Assembly: GCA_034440615.1 (NCBI GenBank)
Contig: JAOTOM010004616.1
Coordinates: 48,501-112,500 of the forward strand
Reading direction: 5' to 3'
DNA from: Ashinkailepas kermadecensis
Taxonomy: Eukaryota > Arthropoda > Thecostraca > Neolepadidae
DNA length: 64,000 bases
Part shown: in pieces, positions 45,871 through 57,903 of the stretch
How the letters are laid out: each line of letters starts with the position of its first letter
Numbering within the stretch: the first letter of the stretch is position 1
Notes under the pieces: model-generated
Databases searched by the model: none
The model's input: only the letters and a program-made list of their open reading frames with translations
What the model was told of the DNA's origin: nothing
Position numbers and translations under genes: made by a program

Positions 45871-46419
45871 TGAACGACTGAATGTTCGGCGTGTGCTCTG
45901 GCCGGGTGTGGGTGGCACGTGCGGCAGATGCTGGGCCCGCGGGAACCACCGATCTGCCAGCATCAAAAGCCCCGCCCGGCGGCGTATCCGTGCGGGGTTC
46001 CAGCATGTGATTCGCTCTCTGTCACCAACCGAAGCTGCTGCACAATCTGGAGCCTGTATTGGCGGGGTGTTACCGACTGTGCGTCGGCCATGTCCGTGGT
46101 GCTGGGGAGGTGTGGCAGAGCCACGCTCCACCGCCGCTACTGCACCACCGGTGACATGGTCATCTCAGCCGGCATCCAGTGCGCTCGGCCTCCGGTCGGA
46201 CCCCGCTGGGCTAAGCGCTACACACCGCCGACAAAAGACACTGATATTACGAGTTCTACACGGCTCCTCCCGGGGCATAGCCGTCCCTACCGGTAAATCA
46301 CATTGAGATGTAATTCGACTGAGTCCGGAAAGCGTAAGGAGGTCGCTGACCAAGTTAAACACCAATATCGTTGCCACGAGGCCCAACATGAGACCTTGCA
46401 TAGCCAGCGTAACGTAAGC

Positions 46420-46630
46420 TACTGCGGTACGCTGGCGGCGGGAGACACATGGCGCAAAGTCGCTACCGATCACGTGACGACCGCGGCGGGAGACACATGG
46501 CGCACAGTCGCTCCCGATCACGTGACTACCGCCTCTGTCGTAACGTAAGCTACTGCGGTACGCTGGCGGCGGGAGACACATGGCGCACAGTCGCTCCCGA
46601 TCACGTGACTACCGCTTCTGTCGCCGCCGC
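46420..46630 (+). repeat. nested tandem duplications
   Basis: The block gcgggagacacatggcgcac plus agtcgctcccgatcacgtga occurs three times. A longer copy including taacgtaagctactgcggta occurs twice. Confidence 0.9.
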
Positions 46631-46989
46631 AGCTGAGTATTGGCAGTGTCGCCCCGCCCGGTCCGTCGCGGAGGCGGCGGCCGCCGGGCCTCGGGTCTCG
46701 CGCGCAGTCCGACAGCGCTCAGTGGCGCCTCGAAGCGCTCAGAGGCGCCTCGAAGCGCTCAGAGGCGTCTCGAGGCGCTCCCGAGCGCCTCCGAGCGCCG
46801 GCGCGCTGCAGGCGTGTGGCGCGGCCCGCCTGCGTGAGCGGACGCCTCCGGCGGGCGGGCGGCCGACCGGAGCGGACGCGTTCGTGTTGCCGACCGTCAC
46901 TCGCACGGCGTGTCCGGCAGTCGGCGGCCGGCTGGTCGCTCGCGACGGCTGGCGAGCGCGCGGCAGGCGCCACCGCCCGCCATCGCAGT

Positions 46990-47095
46990 GGCCGGTGGAC
47001 CGGTGGCGGGCCGATGGACCGGTGGCGGGCCGATGGACCGGTGGCGGGCCGATGGACCGGTGGCGGGCCGATGGACCGGTGGCGAGCCGATGGCC
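46990..47095 (+). repeat. 19-bp minisatellite next to the PKC stop codon
   Basis: Five units of ccggtggcgggccgatgga, the last one altered. On the - strand this lies just downstream of the PKC stop codon, so it is probably in the PKC 3' UTR. Confidence 0.9.
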
Positions 47096-47127
47096 GATGG
47101 ACCGACCGATGGCCGTGCTGACGCGCT

Positions 47128-47280
47128 TCAGACGTGCTGGACGTACTCGGGGTTGAGGAAGGAGAAGCCCATGAACTCGGTCTGGTCGAGGTTCATCATG
47201 AACAGCTTGTCGGTCGGCGTCAGGTCCGTCTTCTCCGAGGTGAACTGCTTGTCGAAGTTGTTGACGTCCTTGCGGTGTTT
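47128..47280 (-). CDS. conventional protein kinase C, last coding exon
   Basis: The 153-nt exon encodes 50 residues plus TGA: KHRKDVNNFDKQFTSEKTDL, TPTDKLFMMNLDQTEFMGFS and FLNPEYVQHV. This is the AGC-kinase C-terminal extension of conventional PKC, a Ser/Thr kinase activated by calcium and diacylglycerol. LTPTDK is the turn motif with its phospho-Thr. FMGFSFLNPEY is the hydrophobic motif, with Ser as the phospho-acceptor. The acceptor on the - strand reads gtgcgttgcag|aaacac, phase 0. No upstream exons were recognised in the window, so the preceding intron may exceed 16 kb. The isoform (alpha/beta versus an arthropod conventional PKC) cannot be decided from this exon. Confidence 0.93.
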   Translation of the reverse strand, partial: KHRKDVNNFDKQFTSEKTDLTPTDKLFMMNLDQTEFMGFSFLNPEYVQHV

Positions 47281-48289
47281 CTGCAACGCACAGACGCTGG
47301 TCAAGGAATGGGTCACCGGGGTCATGTGATCCATGACCTTACCCGAGGTCATGGGCTGCGATCTTGAGGTCATTGGTTATAATCTCAGATCCAGGCTCGT
47401 TATCTGAGGTCAACGGTTCTGGTTAGACTGGTCATGGTCGGGATCGACGAGCACGATTTGAGCTTGGGAAGACCATCGCCTGAGGCAGACACACCTTCAT
47501 GGCCACTGGAGACTGATGTCGGTGATAAGACATGATCGGCGGCTAGGACATGGGTTCAGGCCACGGTACAAGTGAAACAAGCGTTAGAATGGGTGTTGAA
47601 GTCAGGTGGGTAGAGATCAAATCGGGAAACTGACTGCTAAAAATATCTTGTCGGTACACTGATTTTGACGTTTGACTTCATTTGCATCGATGCACATTTC
47701 GGTGAAAAACCCAAGGCGGACGAAATATTTCGCGACATTTTCCGAAGAAATTCAGATGCACGTAATATAACTGGATCATGAGCATAATAAACTGCAGATT
47801 AATCAGCGAGGTGTTGCATATGCAAACAATGCACGTGCATGAACATCAGTTAATTTGTTTTTCTTCATGTCTGTAAACACGTCTATCCCACAATTCCCCC
47901 ATTCAGTCGTTTAGGCAATTCAGTTTTCAAGGAAACCCAAACTGAAATAAAATTAACCGTGTCGCCGGGGGTGGGTGGCGATCCTGGCCAAGGTGGCATA
48001 GTGCAGCACCATCAAAACAAACCCACCGAAAAACACGAATTAACGAGCATTATCATGCGCAGTAAACCTAGCGGCAGACATCGTAAACAACCGACGCTGG
48101 CTGCGAGGGCCCCGGCCGGCGCGCCGCACCTCCACCGCCGCTCCGACGGAACTTTTGTGACAACCGGCTGCCGAAGGGTGGGTTGACTTTTCACCCCAGC
48201 ATTTCCTCGATTTACCAACAGATTCCGTTTTTTTTTGGCGTGCGATGCTCCTTTCAATTTGCACGAAAATCACGGAATGTCATGACAAT
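47281..48289. other. probable PKC intron, no other gene seen
   Basis: AT-rich sequence after the PKC exon, with repeated gaggtca/atcttgaggtcat fragments near 47340-47410. No coding similarity is recognised. Confidence 0.5.
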
Positions 48290-48400
48290 ATGCCAGCCAA
48301 TTCGTCGGATATCGTCCGAAAAAAGAGGGGGTGGGCGGATTCTGCCCCACCCCTCCATTCCGGTGTGCGTGCCAGAAGGACGCCCGACCACAAGACGGGC
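48290..48400 (+). repeat. dispersed hairpin repeat family, copy with intact hairpin
   Basis: cggatatcgtccgaaaaaag is followed by a gggtgggcggatt/ctgccccaccc hairpin and ctccattccggtgtgcgtgc. It has the same block order as the copies at 10665 (reverse) and 11480. Confidence 0.5.
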
Positions 48401-49004
48401 GTATTGGCACCAGCACTCGAGAGTACTCTGACCACTCCAACGAGGCGTCCCATTCACTCCTCGGGGGAGCTGCTGTCATCCTACAGAGACACCCTGAACA
48501 CTAGAGGCCGCTCTGTAGTCCCTTAACCCCAAGGAGAGCAGTGCAACCCCTTCCCCACACACCCAACTTTTGACGAGTTTAACATTGACCCTACCTGTGG
48601 CCATCGCATGAAAATAATCTGATTATATAGGAAGGAACAGTAAGGACCAGTTCACGAGCTAACCCTCCGACAGCCGATGAGGCTGTCGAAGGCCTGGGGA
48701 GGCGCTCGGAGATCTCAGTGGAGTATCAGCATTACCAGGGTGGCGCCGGGTTCAGCGCACCGTAGCACCGGATTGAATCCGATGGACGCCGGGCTTAATT
48801 CTTAGAAACATCCTTGACCGCAAACGAGGGACGCGTTATACGTTTCAAAGAGCCTTGACAGCGCTAATGAAGTTGGCCCCTTTGACGCCGTGTGGCTGCA
48901 AAGAGGCGCCACTTCGTGGCCTAAAGCGGGCACTTTGTGGTTCGTCGATAAGTGGAGGGGACGAGTCTTCTCCGCTCCTTCGGTTTCTACGTCCGTGTTC
49001 TCCG

Positions 49005-49075
49005 ATATGTTCTCTGGTTTGTTCTTCGGTTTGCTCTCCGGTTTGTTCTCTGGTTTGTTCTTTGGTTTGTTCATG
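49005..49075 (+). repeat. 12-bp tandem repeat (ggtttgttctct)
   Basis: About five degenerate units of tctctggtttgt. Confidence 0.8.
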
Positions 49076-49080
49076 ATAAT

Positions 49081-49172
49081 TGCTTCAATGCATTGAAGCA
49101 TTTATCGTCGCACATTTATCATCGCAGCATTTACCGTATCTTAGACGCACATGTGCGTCTAAGATACGGTAA
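49081..49172. repeat. two adjacent perfect palindromes (20 bp and 42 bp)
   Basis: 49081-49100 is a perfect palindrome with half-site tgcttcaatg. 49131-49172 is a perfect 42-bp palindrome with half-site ttaccgtatcttagacgcac plus a. Neither has a loop. They are 30 bp apart. Confidence 0.97.
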
Positions 49173-49536
49173 TAAGACCAGGCGTTGACCCGACTGACCT
49201 GTGTTTCGGTAATCTCAGTAGACGGAACCTGTATTTCTGCACAATGTGCAATCCTCAGCTGTCGGAAGCCATTCCAAAGTTCAAAGCGACTCCTTAAACA
49301 GTTTGCAAGTTACCTTCGAAAAGCCCGGGTGTGGGTAGAGAGATGAAACTGAGCCCAGCTCTGCGAGGGTGAAGAGCTCCAGATGGTGAATCCTCATCGG
49401 AACTGGAGTAAATCGCCCACCCAGAGGTGCTCAACAGTGCACACTGTTGAGATGCTCGTCTTGTTGACACATTGACACAAGCACAGCTACGGCATGACCG
49501 ATGTCGGAAGACCGCAGCCATCGCCACTGGCTCCTC

Positions 49537-50255
49537 CAGCGGTGCACCTAGCATTTGCGTTAGGTGGGGGGGATTTGGGGAAGGCTCACCTACCACCATT
49601 ATTATAAAAAGTCTCCTGGTTTCGAACACTTTTTTCAAAGGGCTTTCTTATTCTTCAATTAAAATAAATGCTGACCAACTTTTTCCTGTGATGGGGCCCA
49701 CTGTAACACCATCGATTCTAAGCACCGGATTGCTGTCCCTCTCCCTGTTCAAATGTTTTTAGCATCCTTTGGTAAGCCAGTTCACACTTGAAATTACCTT
49801 TGTGCAAACCTCATACCATGTACATTTTGAGATTCTGATTTCAGTTCACAACGCCCTGTCGCAAACACGCCAGCCCAACGTTGGTGCACGTGTACACTCG
49901 CCTTGTGCATTCGGGCCATTCGCCACACCTCGTGCGATTTTACGGTTCTTTCGCTGTGCTTTTAGGACCTCGCTTTTATTTTGGGCCACCGACGGAATTT
50001 TTGTAGGGTCCCAGCTCGATTGTGGGGGCTCTAGCGCGACTTCTCGGCGTCTCGAAGAAATTATGGGGCTCCAGCACGATTATTTGGGACCCCGGCACGA
50101 TTTTTGTACACCAGAGCAAATTTTCGGGGCCCGGCTGTTTTTTTTGTGTGGGGGAGACGAATTCTTCGGGCCCAGGCGCGGTTCTTGGGGGCCCACCACA
50201 TCTCAGTGTTGGGGGGGAATTCGCCCTTTTCCCGGCGCCCTTCGGGACACCACTG
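49537..50255 (+). mobile_element. hAT-like non-autonomous element with exact 8-bp TSD
   Basis: The left end is CAGCGGTGCACCTAG; the right end on the reverse strand is CAGTGGTGTCCCGAA. The flanks are GGCTCCTC on both sides (49529-49536 and 50256-50263). CAGNG termini with 8-bp duplications fit hAT elements. Internal sequence is a series of ggggcc...cgattttt-like blocks of 30-50 bp, and no transposase is encoded. It is related to the fragment at 9998. Confidence 0.85.
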
Positions 50256-50759
50256 GGCTCCTCCATTCTCTTTTCAATCAAACGACAGTTTTCTTTCGGG
50301 TACTCAGCTCCGGCTCCACCCAGTTCGAAATAGCGAGCAAAACGCTGAGATGACATTGTTGAGCACTTGGCGGTATACCTACTGCAACATGAGAAATTGT
50401 GAGGTGCGCCTCGTCTTCCTGCACTCTGTATGAAAGGAATACTTTCGGCAGGCGAACATTTAGATCATCTTTGAGTCATCCCCTCTGCAGCAACAGACAT
50501 CCGGCTTCTTCCCAGTAAAAGCTAAAATTCCGCTGAATGGACAAGGTTTAGCATTATATCCTGTTTCGTTATGTAACACCAGGCACCATGGCCATCGCCA
50601 TCGCTGTGGTCCCGATCACACCTGATGTTTTTCTTGGTGGGGTCTGACCCCCGCCTAGATAACTGGACAACTTCGGGAAAGTACTACATCTTCCTGAAGT
50701 TACCAAGTTTCTGCATCAGGCGACATCCGAATCGGGTGGATGGACCCAGCCGACGGTGC

Positions 50760-51085
50760 CGGCAAGGATCCACCGGGCGGGTCTCCGTCGTGGTCAATGC
50801 CAGCCTGGCTCCGTCGGCGCCGGTCTCCGTCGTGGTCAATGCCAGCGTGGCTCCGTCGGCGCCGGTCTCCGTCGCGGTCAATGCCAGCATGGATCCACCG
50901 GGCGGGTCTCCGTCGCGGTCAATGCCGGCCTGGCTCCGTCGGCGCCGGTCTCCGTCGCGGTCAATGCCAGCGTGGCTCCACCGGGCGGGTCTCCGTCGCG
51001 GTCAATGCCGGCCTGGCTCCGTCGGCGCCGGTCTCCGTCGCGGTCAATGCCAGCCTGGCTCCGTCGTGGTCAATGCCAGCGTGGC
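50760..51085 (+). repeat. 42-bp minisatellite
   Basis: About seven units of ggtctccgtcgcggtcaatg, ccagcctggctccgtcggcg and cc. An alternative block ccaccgggcg replaces cgtcggcgcc in some units. The open frames through it are repeat artefacts. Confidence 0.9.
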
Positions 51086-51562
51086 TCGCAGCCTGATCGG
51101 CGAGTTGGGCCGTCAGCCCCTCTGGTCCGTCCTCAAAAGCGCTACCATTGAAAGGGCGGCGCAGCTCTTGCATGACATTATGTATTACAAAACACCAAAC
51201 GGGATTTTTCCCTTCTTCCATGTTAGTGCAGGAACGATCATCTGCACTGCGGCTTTGGTTGTCAGCCGCCGAATAAAAGCATAGCAATAACCATTGGTAC
51301 GGCAGGAACGTCAGCCCGTAAATATCTGAAAGTATGGGACCCGAGCAATAGCCTACCATTTTATGACCGCGGGAGAATGCTGCTTTGCCTCTACGACGGA
51401 AGGGTGAAGGGGTCGGCTGCCTGAGTCCAGGTCAAACAGGAGCACAGGAGCGTGGGAAGGCAGGGGCTGGGCTGTCGATCAGCTGAAGGGAAAAACCTGA
51501 CACTAAAATAACACCAAAGAATGTTGGGGCTCCAGAAACAACGTAGCCGAAGTGAGTCTTTT

Positions 51563-52462
51563 TACGTTGAGTGGGGTAGAGGATGGGGCCGGGAACGTTG
51601 AGTGGGGTAGAGGATGGGGCCGGGAACGTTGAGTGGGGTAGAGGATGGGGCCGGGAACGTTGAGTGGGGTAGAGGATGGGGCCGGGAACGTTGAGTGGGG
51701 TAGAGGATGGGGCCGGGAACGTTGAGTGGGGTAGAGGATGGGGCCGGGAACGTTGAGTGGGGTAGGGGATGGGGCCGGGAACGTTGAGTGGGGTAGAGGA
51801 TGGGGCCGGGAACGTTGAGTGGGGTAGAGGATGGGGCCGGGAACGTTGAGTGGGGTAGAGGATGGGGCCGGGAACGTTGAGTGGGGTAGGGGATGGGGCC
51901 GGGAGCGTTGCGTGGGGTAGGGGATGGGGCCGGGAACGTTGAGTGGGGTAGAGGATGGGGCCGGGAACGTTGAGTGGGGTAGGGGATGAGGCCGGGAACG
52001 TTGAGTGGGGTAGGAGATGGGGCCGGGAACTTTGAGTGGGGTAGAGGATGGGGCCGGGAACGTTGAGTGGGGTAGGGGATGAGGCCGGGAACGTTGAGTG
52101 GGGTAGGGGATGGGGCCGGGAACGTTGAGTGGGGTAGAGGATGGGGCCGGGAACGTTGAGTGGGGTAGGGGATGAGGCCGGGAACGTTGAGTGGGGTAGG
52201 GGATGGGGCCGGGAACGTTGAGTGGGGTAGAGGATGGGGCCGGGAACGTTGAGTGGGGTAGGGGATGAGGCCGGGAACGTTGAGTGGGGTAGAGGATGGG
52301 GCCGGGAACGTTGAGTGGGGTAGAGGATGGGGCCGGGAACGTTGAGTGGGGTAGGGGATGGGGCCGGGAACGTTGAGTGGGGTAGAGGATGGGGCCGGGA
52401 ACGTTGAGTGGGGTAGGGGATGGGGCCGGGAACGTTGAGTGGGGTAGGGGATGGGGCCGGGA
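51563..52462 (+). repeat. 31-bp minisatellite, about 29 units
   Basis: The unit is acgttgagtggggtagagga plus tggggccggga, with single-base variants (agaggatggg, aggggatggg, aggggatgagg). It is not coding; the 393-codon frame on the reverse strand is a repeat artefact. Confidence 0.97.
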
Positions 52463-53551
52463 ACAGACGACAGTGACGGTGCTTCCCTCTGGCTTGACAA
52501 TTGTTCCCGCGCCCCTGAGTTTGGACCACGTGGAGACCGAACCTGATTACGCCATTGCCGGACATCGGCCCCGTTTTATCGTCTTTATTTTCATATCGCA
52601 GCCACTCGAGCACAATAGAGAAAACCAGACAGCCGACGATGGCTTGGTGTCTCGTGTAGACCGTACGGACCCAAGTTCCGCAGACCCTTGGGTTCGCCAG
52701 TTGTGCAGTAGTAGGTATCGACTCGCCGATGCCTGCCTGGCTGCTTCTCCGGGTCGGCCTCCCACTACGTGAGCAGCTAATTCAGGCACGGCGCATTATC
52801 AGCACGCGGCATTGGTGGCAGAGATGCTGCTGCAAGTACGGCCCACTATCAGCACGTGTCTTAGCGTCAGACACGCATCGAGACACCTCACGCGGCAGAG
52901 GTACCGACAAAAACGTCCTTCACGAAGACCTCGTTTAAGTAATTGTATGATGGAAATAATATTTTCACAAGGTTTCGTGGTCAATGTGCGGAAATATGTT
53001 TTCTCATGCTGATTCGAGCGTGGCTCAGGTGCGAGCGGTCGCTCCAGACAGGCGTTGGGGTTGGGCTGGGTGCAGTCTGCGCGTACTATGGCTGGGATCG
53101 TCTTCAGTGCTAAGAGCGTACATGCTACGCAGCAACACACCGGCATTTGCAGCGCGGATAACCGATCAGTACTTCTCGCCCAGGTGGGCTTCGGCACGTC
53201 GTTTAACGCTCGAACTGACCTGGCTGGTATTCCGGGGTGTCATTTTCGATACCCACGTGTTTGCGGATGGATCTCATTCGATGGTTCCCATGTCCCATGT
53301 CCCATGCCATGATGGATCCCCCTGCCATGTCTTCCATATTTAGCATGGGTGATATCATTGACCCTAATGCGGGCACTATGGGACCCTAATGCGGGCACCC
53401 TAATCATTGACCCTAATGCGGGATCTAAATACATGCAAATAGGGTAGAGCAAATACATTGCCCTACGACATTAACTTCATAAGCGTGTGCTTATCCTGCT
53501 AGTGTATTTTGATCCTCAAGTAGCTGATGTACTGCGGTACAGCATGCGCAT

Positions 53552-53708
53552 TGGTTATTGGTTTTACGACACGTCGACCGTTGAGTCATATAGCGTCGCC
53601 AATCTCTCACGCCGATTGGTCGCGGGCGAAGAGTAGCGACAGGTGAGATTCGAACCCATAATCTTTCGATTGCGAGACGAGCATCTTACCCTTAGACCAA
53701 TCGTCCCC
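53552..53708 (-). mobile_element. tRNA-Val-derived SINE, reverse copy
   Basis: A full-length copy on the - strand with readable tail, body and head. Target duplication gca[t/c]gcgcat (53542-53551 and 53709-53718) with one mismatch. Confidence 0.9.
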
Positions 53709-53929
53709 GCACGCGCATAATTCCATTGTCTACCGACTATTAGACGCGCGATCAAGGTCGTCCCCAGAACTCCTTAAATGGAGTTGCGTCGGCACGCAGT
53801 GGTACTAAGTCGACCTTATGACTATATTCAGGCGGCGAGCCTGTTTAACCCCAACCAACAGGTGATGGTTTGTGTGCAAACATGCTCGAAAACGCAAATA
53901 TTCGACGCAAAGTGTCGCTTTTATCCGTG

Positions 53930-54070
53930 TCGTGTATCTGTACGTGTCGTGTCGCTTTTGTCCGTGTCGTGTATCTGTACGTGTCGTGTCGTGTCGTGAA
54001 CGCGTAGGTACACGACGCGGCACGTGCTCGTACGCGACGCACGTACGTTGTGTGTGTGTGTGTGTGTGCA
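53930..54070 (+). repeat. gtgtcgt-rich tandem repeat and (GT)n
   Basis: Repeats of tccgtgtcgtgtatctgtac occur at 53925-54000, and a (GT)n tract at about 54048-54068. Confidence 0.85.
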
Positions 54071-55044
54071 CGCATGCAATTGCATCACAAATATTTGCAT
54101 CCCAAGTACTTCGTAATCCGGAAGTGTCTCTCACTTCATGCAAATGTTCGAATACGCCAAGGTTCATGCACTGCAATGTTCGTGCCAGTAAATAACCCTA
54201 GATGTGAATGTTCGGCACGTAAATGTTGCGACTCACGAAGGTGCCAACCGCTTGACCACGCCAACCCCACGTGGCTGACGAGGTGCTGGTGTGTGAACAA
54301 GGCATTCACAGTTCAGCTGTCAGCTTCACCCCGCTACTTACGGCCCCTCGGTACTTATGTTGTCAGGAAGCGTGCATGCATGCCGCACGCTTTGCTTGGC
54401 ATTCGGTACGTACGTATGCCGGTACGTATGCCGGTTTGCAGGGCAGGTCGGGGTCAAACGATGCAGGGCAGGTTGATACAACGGCTGTCCCCGAACAGGC
54501 CAAGGCTCGAGTTGTCAGCGAAATAAAGCACACTGCTCCCGACGCCGTCTATTTTCTGTCAAGGTCGCCCGATGCACAACTGGCTGGCGACTACGGAGTA
54601 GAGCGGCACAGGACAGGCAAATGCAGTTTTATACAAATGAAGCCGACCTCTATAGCACTGAACAAGAGCAATACGTGGACCGACTTCGGGTAGCCGACTT
54701 GTTACGTTTGCAGTTGACTTTACATCGGTCAGGTCGGCTTGAGTGAGATTAGCCGGTCGCTACAGACATCACGAACGTCCTGTGCGCCAGACAAGTTGAA
54801 GTCTTGTCCACCTCTGCACTGGTTCGTGGGCGTGGAAACCTGGAGTAGCACCGGATGCCTATGCTTCCCTTACTTAACAGCGTGCTAATCATCAGTTATG
54901 CGGCACCAAATGGCACCGTCCCCCCCCCTCCCACCCCCCACCAGCATCCCCACACCCCCCACCAGCATTTCCACCATTGTGCTCTGATTAATGTGCAAGC
55001 TTCAACCCTCGATAAAAGCCCTGTTTTTAGAGACGGTAGCGCCG

Positions 55045-55440
55045 ACGCCGCTTCTCTATCGGATACCAGATGATGCACGCCGCTTCGCTGCCGGGCTCCA
55101 GATGATGCGCGCCGCTTCGCTGTCCGGGCATCAGATGATGGACAACGCTTCGCTGCCGGGCACCAGATGATGGACAACGCTTCGCTGCCGGGCACCAGAT
55201 GATGGACAACGCTTCGCTGCCGGGCTCCAGATGATGCACGCCGCTTCGCTGTCCGGGCATCAGATGATGGACAACGCTTCGCTGTCCGGGCACCAGATGA
55301 TGGACGCCGCATCGCTGTCCGGGCACCAGATGATGGACAACGCTTCGCTGTCCGGGCACCAGATGATGGACAACGCTTCGCTGTTCGGGCCCCAGTTGAC
55401 GGACGCCGCTTCGCTGTCCAGGCCCCAGATGACGAACTCC
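55045..55440 (+). repeat. 33-bp minisatellite, open in one frame
   Basis: About 12 units of atgatggacaacgcttcgct plus gtccgggcaccag. The unit length of 11 codons keeps a frame open on both strands. No start context, splice signal or homology supports coding. Confidence 0.9.
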
Positions 55441-57068
55441 TCTGACACGTGGGATGACCACAAACAGTGCCAAACGATAGAGTGGCCTTCGTGCGAAAGT
55501 TCGGGAACGAGCAGTGTCTTACTATCGTAGACAAGAGCCGAGGTAACGGCGCATGACAGCAAAAGTATTGACAAAGCAACCACTAAACAGCAATAAAGAG
55601 AAAAGAAACGGAAAGATGATTTGGATTACCTCCAGGCTGTCCGCTGACTGCTGCTTTCGTGCCTTGTTTGTGCTGTCGCGAGGAATTACCTGCCTCACAT
55701 GCCCAAGGTGGGTTGGGGTCAATTACCTACCTGTAAGCGGAGACGGGCGGGATGCGCCTCTCTCTCCATCTCCATGCGTCGAAACCTAACTTAAATAGAT
55801 CTGCTTTGCATAAATTTGTTTACATTGCACGTAATGCAGAAAAGCGACAGCTGAAACCGTTCCGAGTTATTCTGGAAAATACGGCCACTCGCATCCGGCT
55901 CGTGCAAGCTTTATCTCATCGTTCCTGGCCAAGGAGGACCCAATCACACTTGGCACGCGCTTCTGCACACCGCTAATTGACCTCTCGCGGGTGCAGCGCG
56001 TTGCTAGTTCAATAATCAGTTCCACGCCCAGTTGTCCAACGATTGTTTGCGGTGCAATTATTCCTCGATTCTTTTTTTTCGGCACCACATACATGAGCGA
56101 TGTATTTCAATTATTCGTCCGGTGTGTTGTGCCGGAGGGCATCTGAAACGCTCGACTCCGATGATAATTCGAGTCGAGTGTTCCTGCTCCGCTCTCGACT
56201 CCGATGGTGAACAGATGTTGAAGCTGTTCTGACCGTGACCGCCGAGAAAAGGATGAATGCCTGCAGCGGCTAGGGTGCAGTTGTTTGTGCTCGCGCCATT
56301 TTCTCTACGCGTTTATGGTATGCATGAACCACACAAAATCTGGTTATTAAACAGTGTGCAGTTGATTTGACCGTAAGACTTCAGGTGGACTACTGTTCAG
56401 TCGACCTCGCTCCGGTGATGTCAGCAAAATGCCACCAATCGTCTGCACACGATTGGTAATTTAACAATGAGAAATTAAAAATAACGCATGTTTAGGCACA
56501 ACATCTTCATCAGCAACAATTATCATGTCTTGAACAAGGAAAAACGATTGAAGTATGTACCTTGTGAAGCTCGAATGCTCATGTTTGTCGCGTCTCTCGA
56601 GCGGCCCTTACGCTTCACTTTTCAGCGGAAGAAGCAGTGTTGCACGGCGACAACTGTCCCTACATTGCTGCGGTGGAGCGGGAAGGAATGGGTGACACCG
56701 GAACACGGTGCCCCCTAAAGCTGGGAACTCAGCACTGACCCCATCACGTTGACTGGAAAGAATCGACCCCAAAAACTGCCCGGCACCCTTCCGCTTCAAT
56801 TCTGATATTCCGCCACCTATTGCTGCCCACACAGCTCCATCGAGGTTATCGCCGCTCAGCTCGATTACGCTACAGGAGGTCCGATGCTGTTCTCGCTAAA
56901 AATGTTCTGTAGCACAATTCCTTCCATTGATCACCCTCCGCCGCTGCAGAGGCTCCAAGTTTATCTCACGGGACCGGCCAATGGCTGCTCTTCCTGTTGT
57001 CTGGCTGTCCACAGATCAGAGGCCAGCCACCCACCACAGCTGTCCCTGCGGTGATGGTCCGGCCACAG
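55441..57068. other. probable PKC intron, no gene recognised
   Basis: No recognisable coding region. The end (about 57010-57068) is part of a 29-bp repeat, ctgtccctgctgtggtggtc plus cggccacag, into which the palindromic element inserted. Confidence 0.5.
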
Positions 57069-57903
57069 CTGTCCCTTAGAGTGTCCCAAAAAAACAACTT
57101 TTTGGCCGTGCAAGCTGCCCAACCAAAACGGGGTGCTCTTTTACACAAAGATTAAGCTGACCAAGTTTGGTCCCCCTCCTTTAAGTTTTGGTCCCCCCCC
57201 CAGCCCCTCAAAGGTCAGTGACCCCACCCCAATGGGGTGGAAAATCAATTTCATCGCACAGACCTGGGAGTGGGCTTATTTAAAAGCTTTCATTGAGCAG
57301 AACAAACTTTAATTCAGACAAAATGTTCAAATCACAATATTTATTGTTCTATGCGGCCATTTCAGATCCAACGCAACCGGAAATAACGAGCGGTTATCAG
57401 AGTAAGGCATTGCAGTGATCGCCGTGACTTGGTCTGTGAAGAAATGTATTTAGAAATGATAGAAGGGTTGTTTCGAGACAGTAACATGCTATTTTCAGTT
57501 CAGTCCATTATTTTGACCTATTGACATATACCTATTGACATATATTTGACCTATTGACAACTCACAGTGGCACATCAACATCAGTATGCTAATCAACATC
57601 ACTATGTTAGATACAGGTCGAACTGTGAGAATGAGAGTGCACAATGACAGTGAAGTAGATGCACATTTAACGCGATAATGTACAATACTATGGCAAAACA
57701 ATCCGTTTCTCATCTGCGCTTCATCTGTGCCAGCCACGTTGCACTGTCTACTCAGTCGTAGTCTCATGCCGTCAGCATGCACGATGCACAGCCAGCTCAC
57801 TTTTCCGCACTGACGGGACCGCAGCCCGGTGTGAACTCGCCACTGCGATCATACGACTTCTAACTCTGCCGTCTCTAGCCATGTCTGCGTACTCGGTAAT
57901 GTC

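Noticed and set aside
48660..48700. Hammerhead-like ccgatgag...cgaa sequence
   Set aside because: The core differs from CTGANGA/GAAA, and helix II cannot form as required; it is probably a simple gacagcc/ggctgtc hairpin.
51432..52613. 393- and 312-codon proline-rich reverse frames
   Set aside because: They lie within the 31-bp minisatellite; frame and composition follow from the repeat.
55231..55530. Open frame with MMDNASLSGHQ repeats
   Set aside because: A 33-bp minisatellite keeps the frame open on both strands; there is no splice or homology support.
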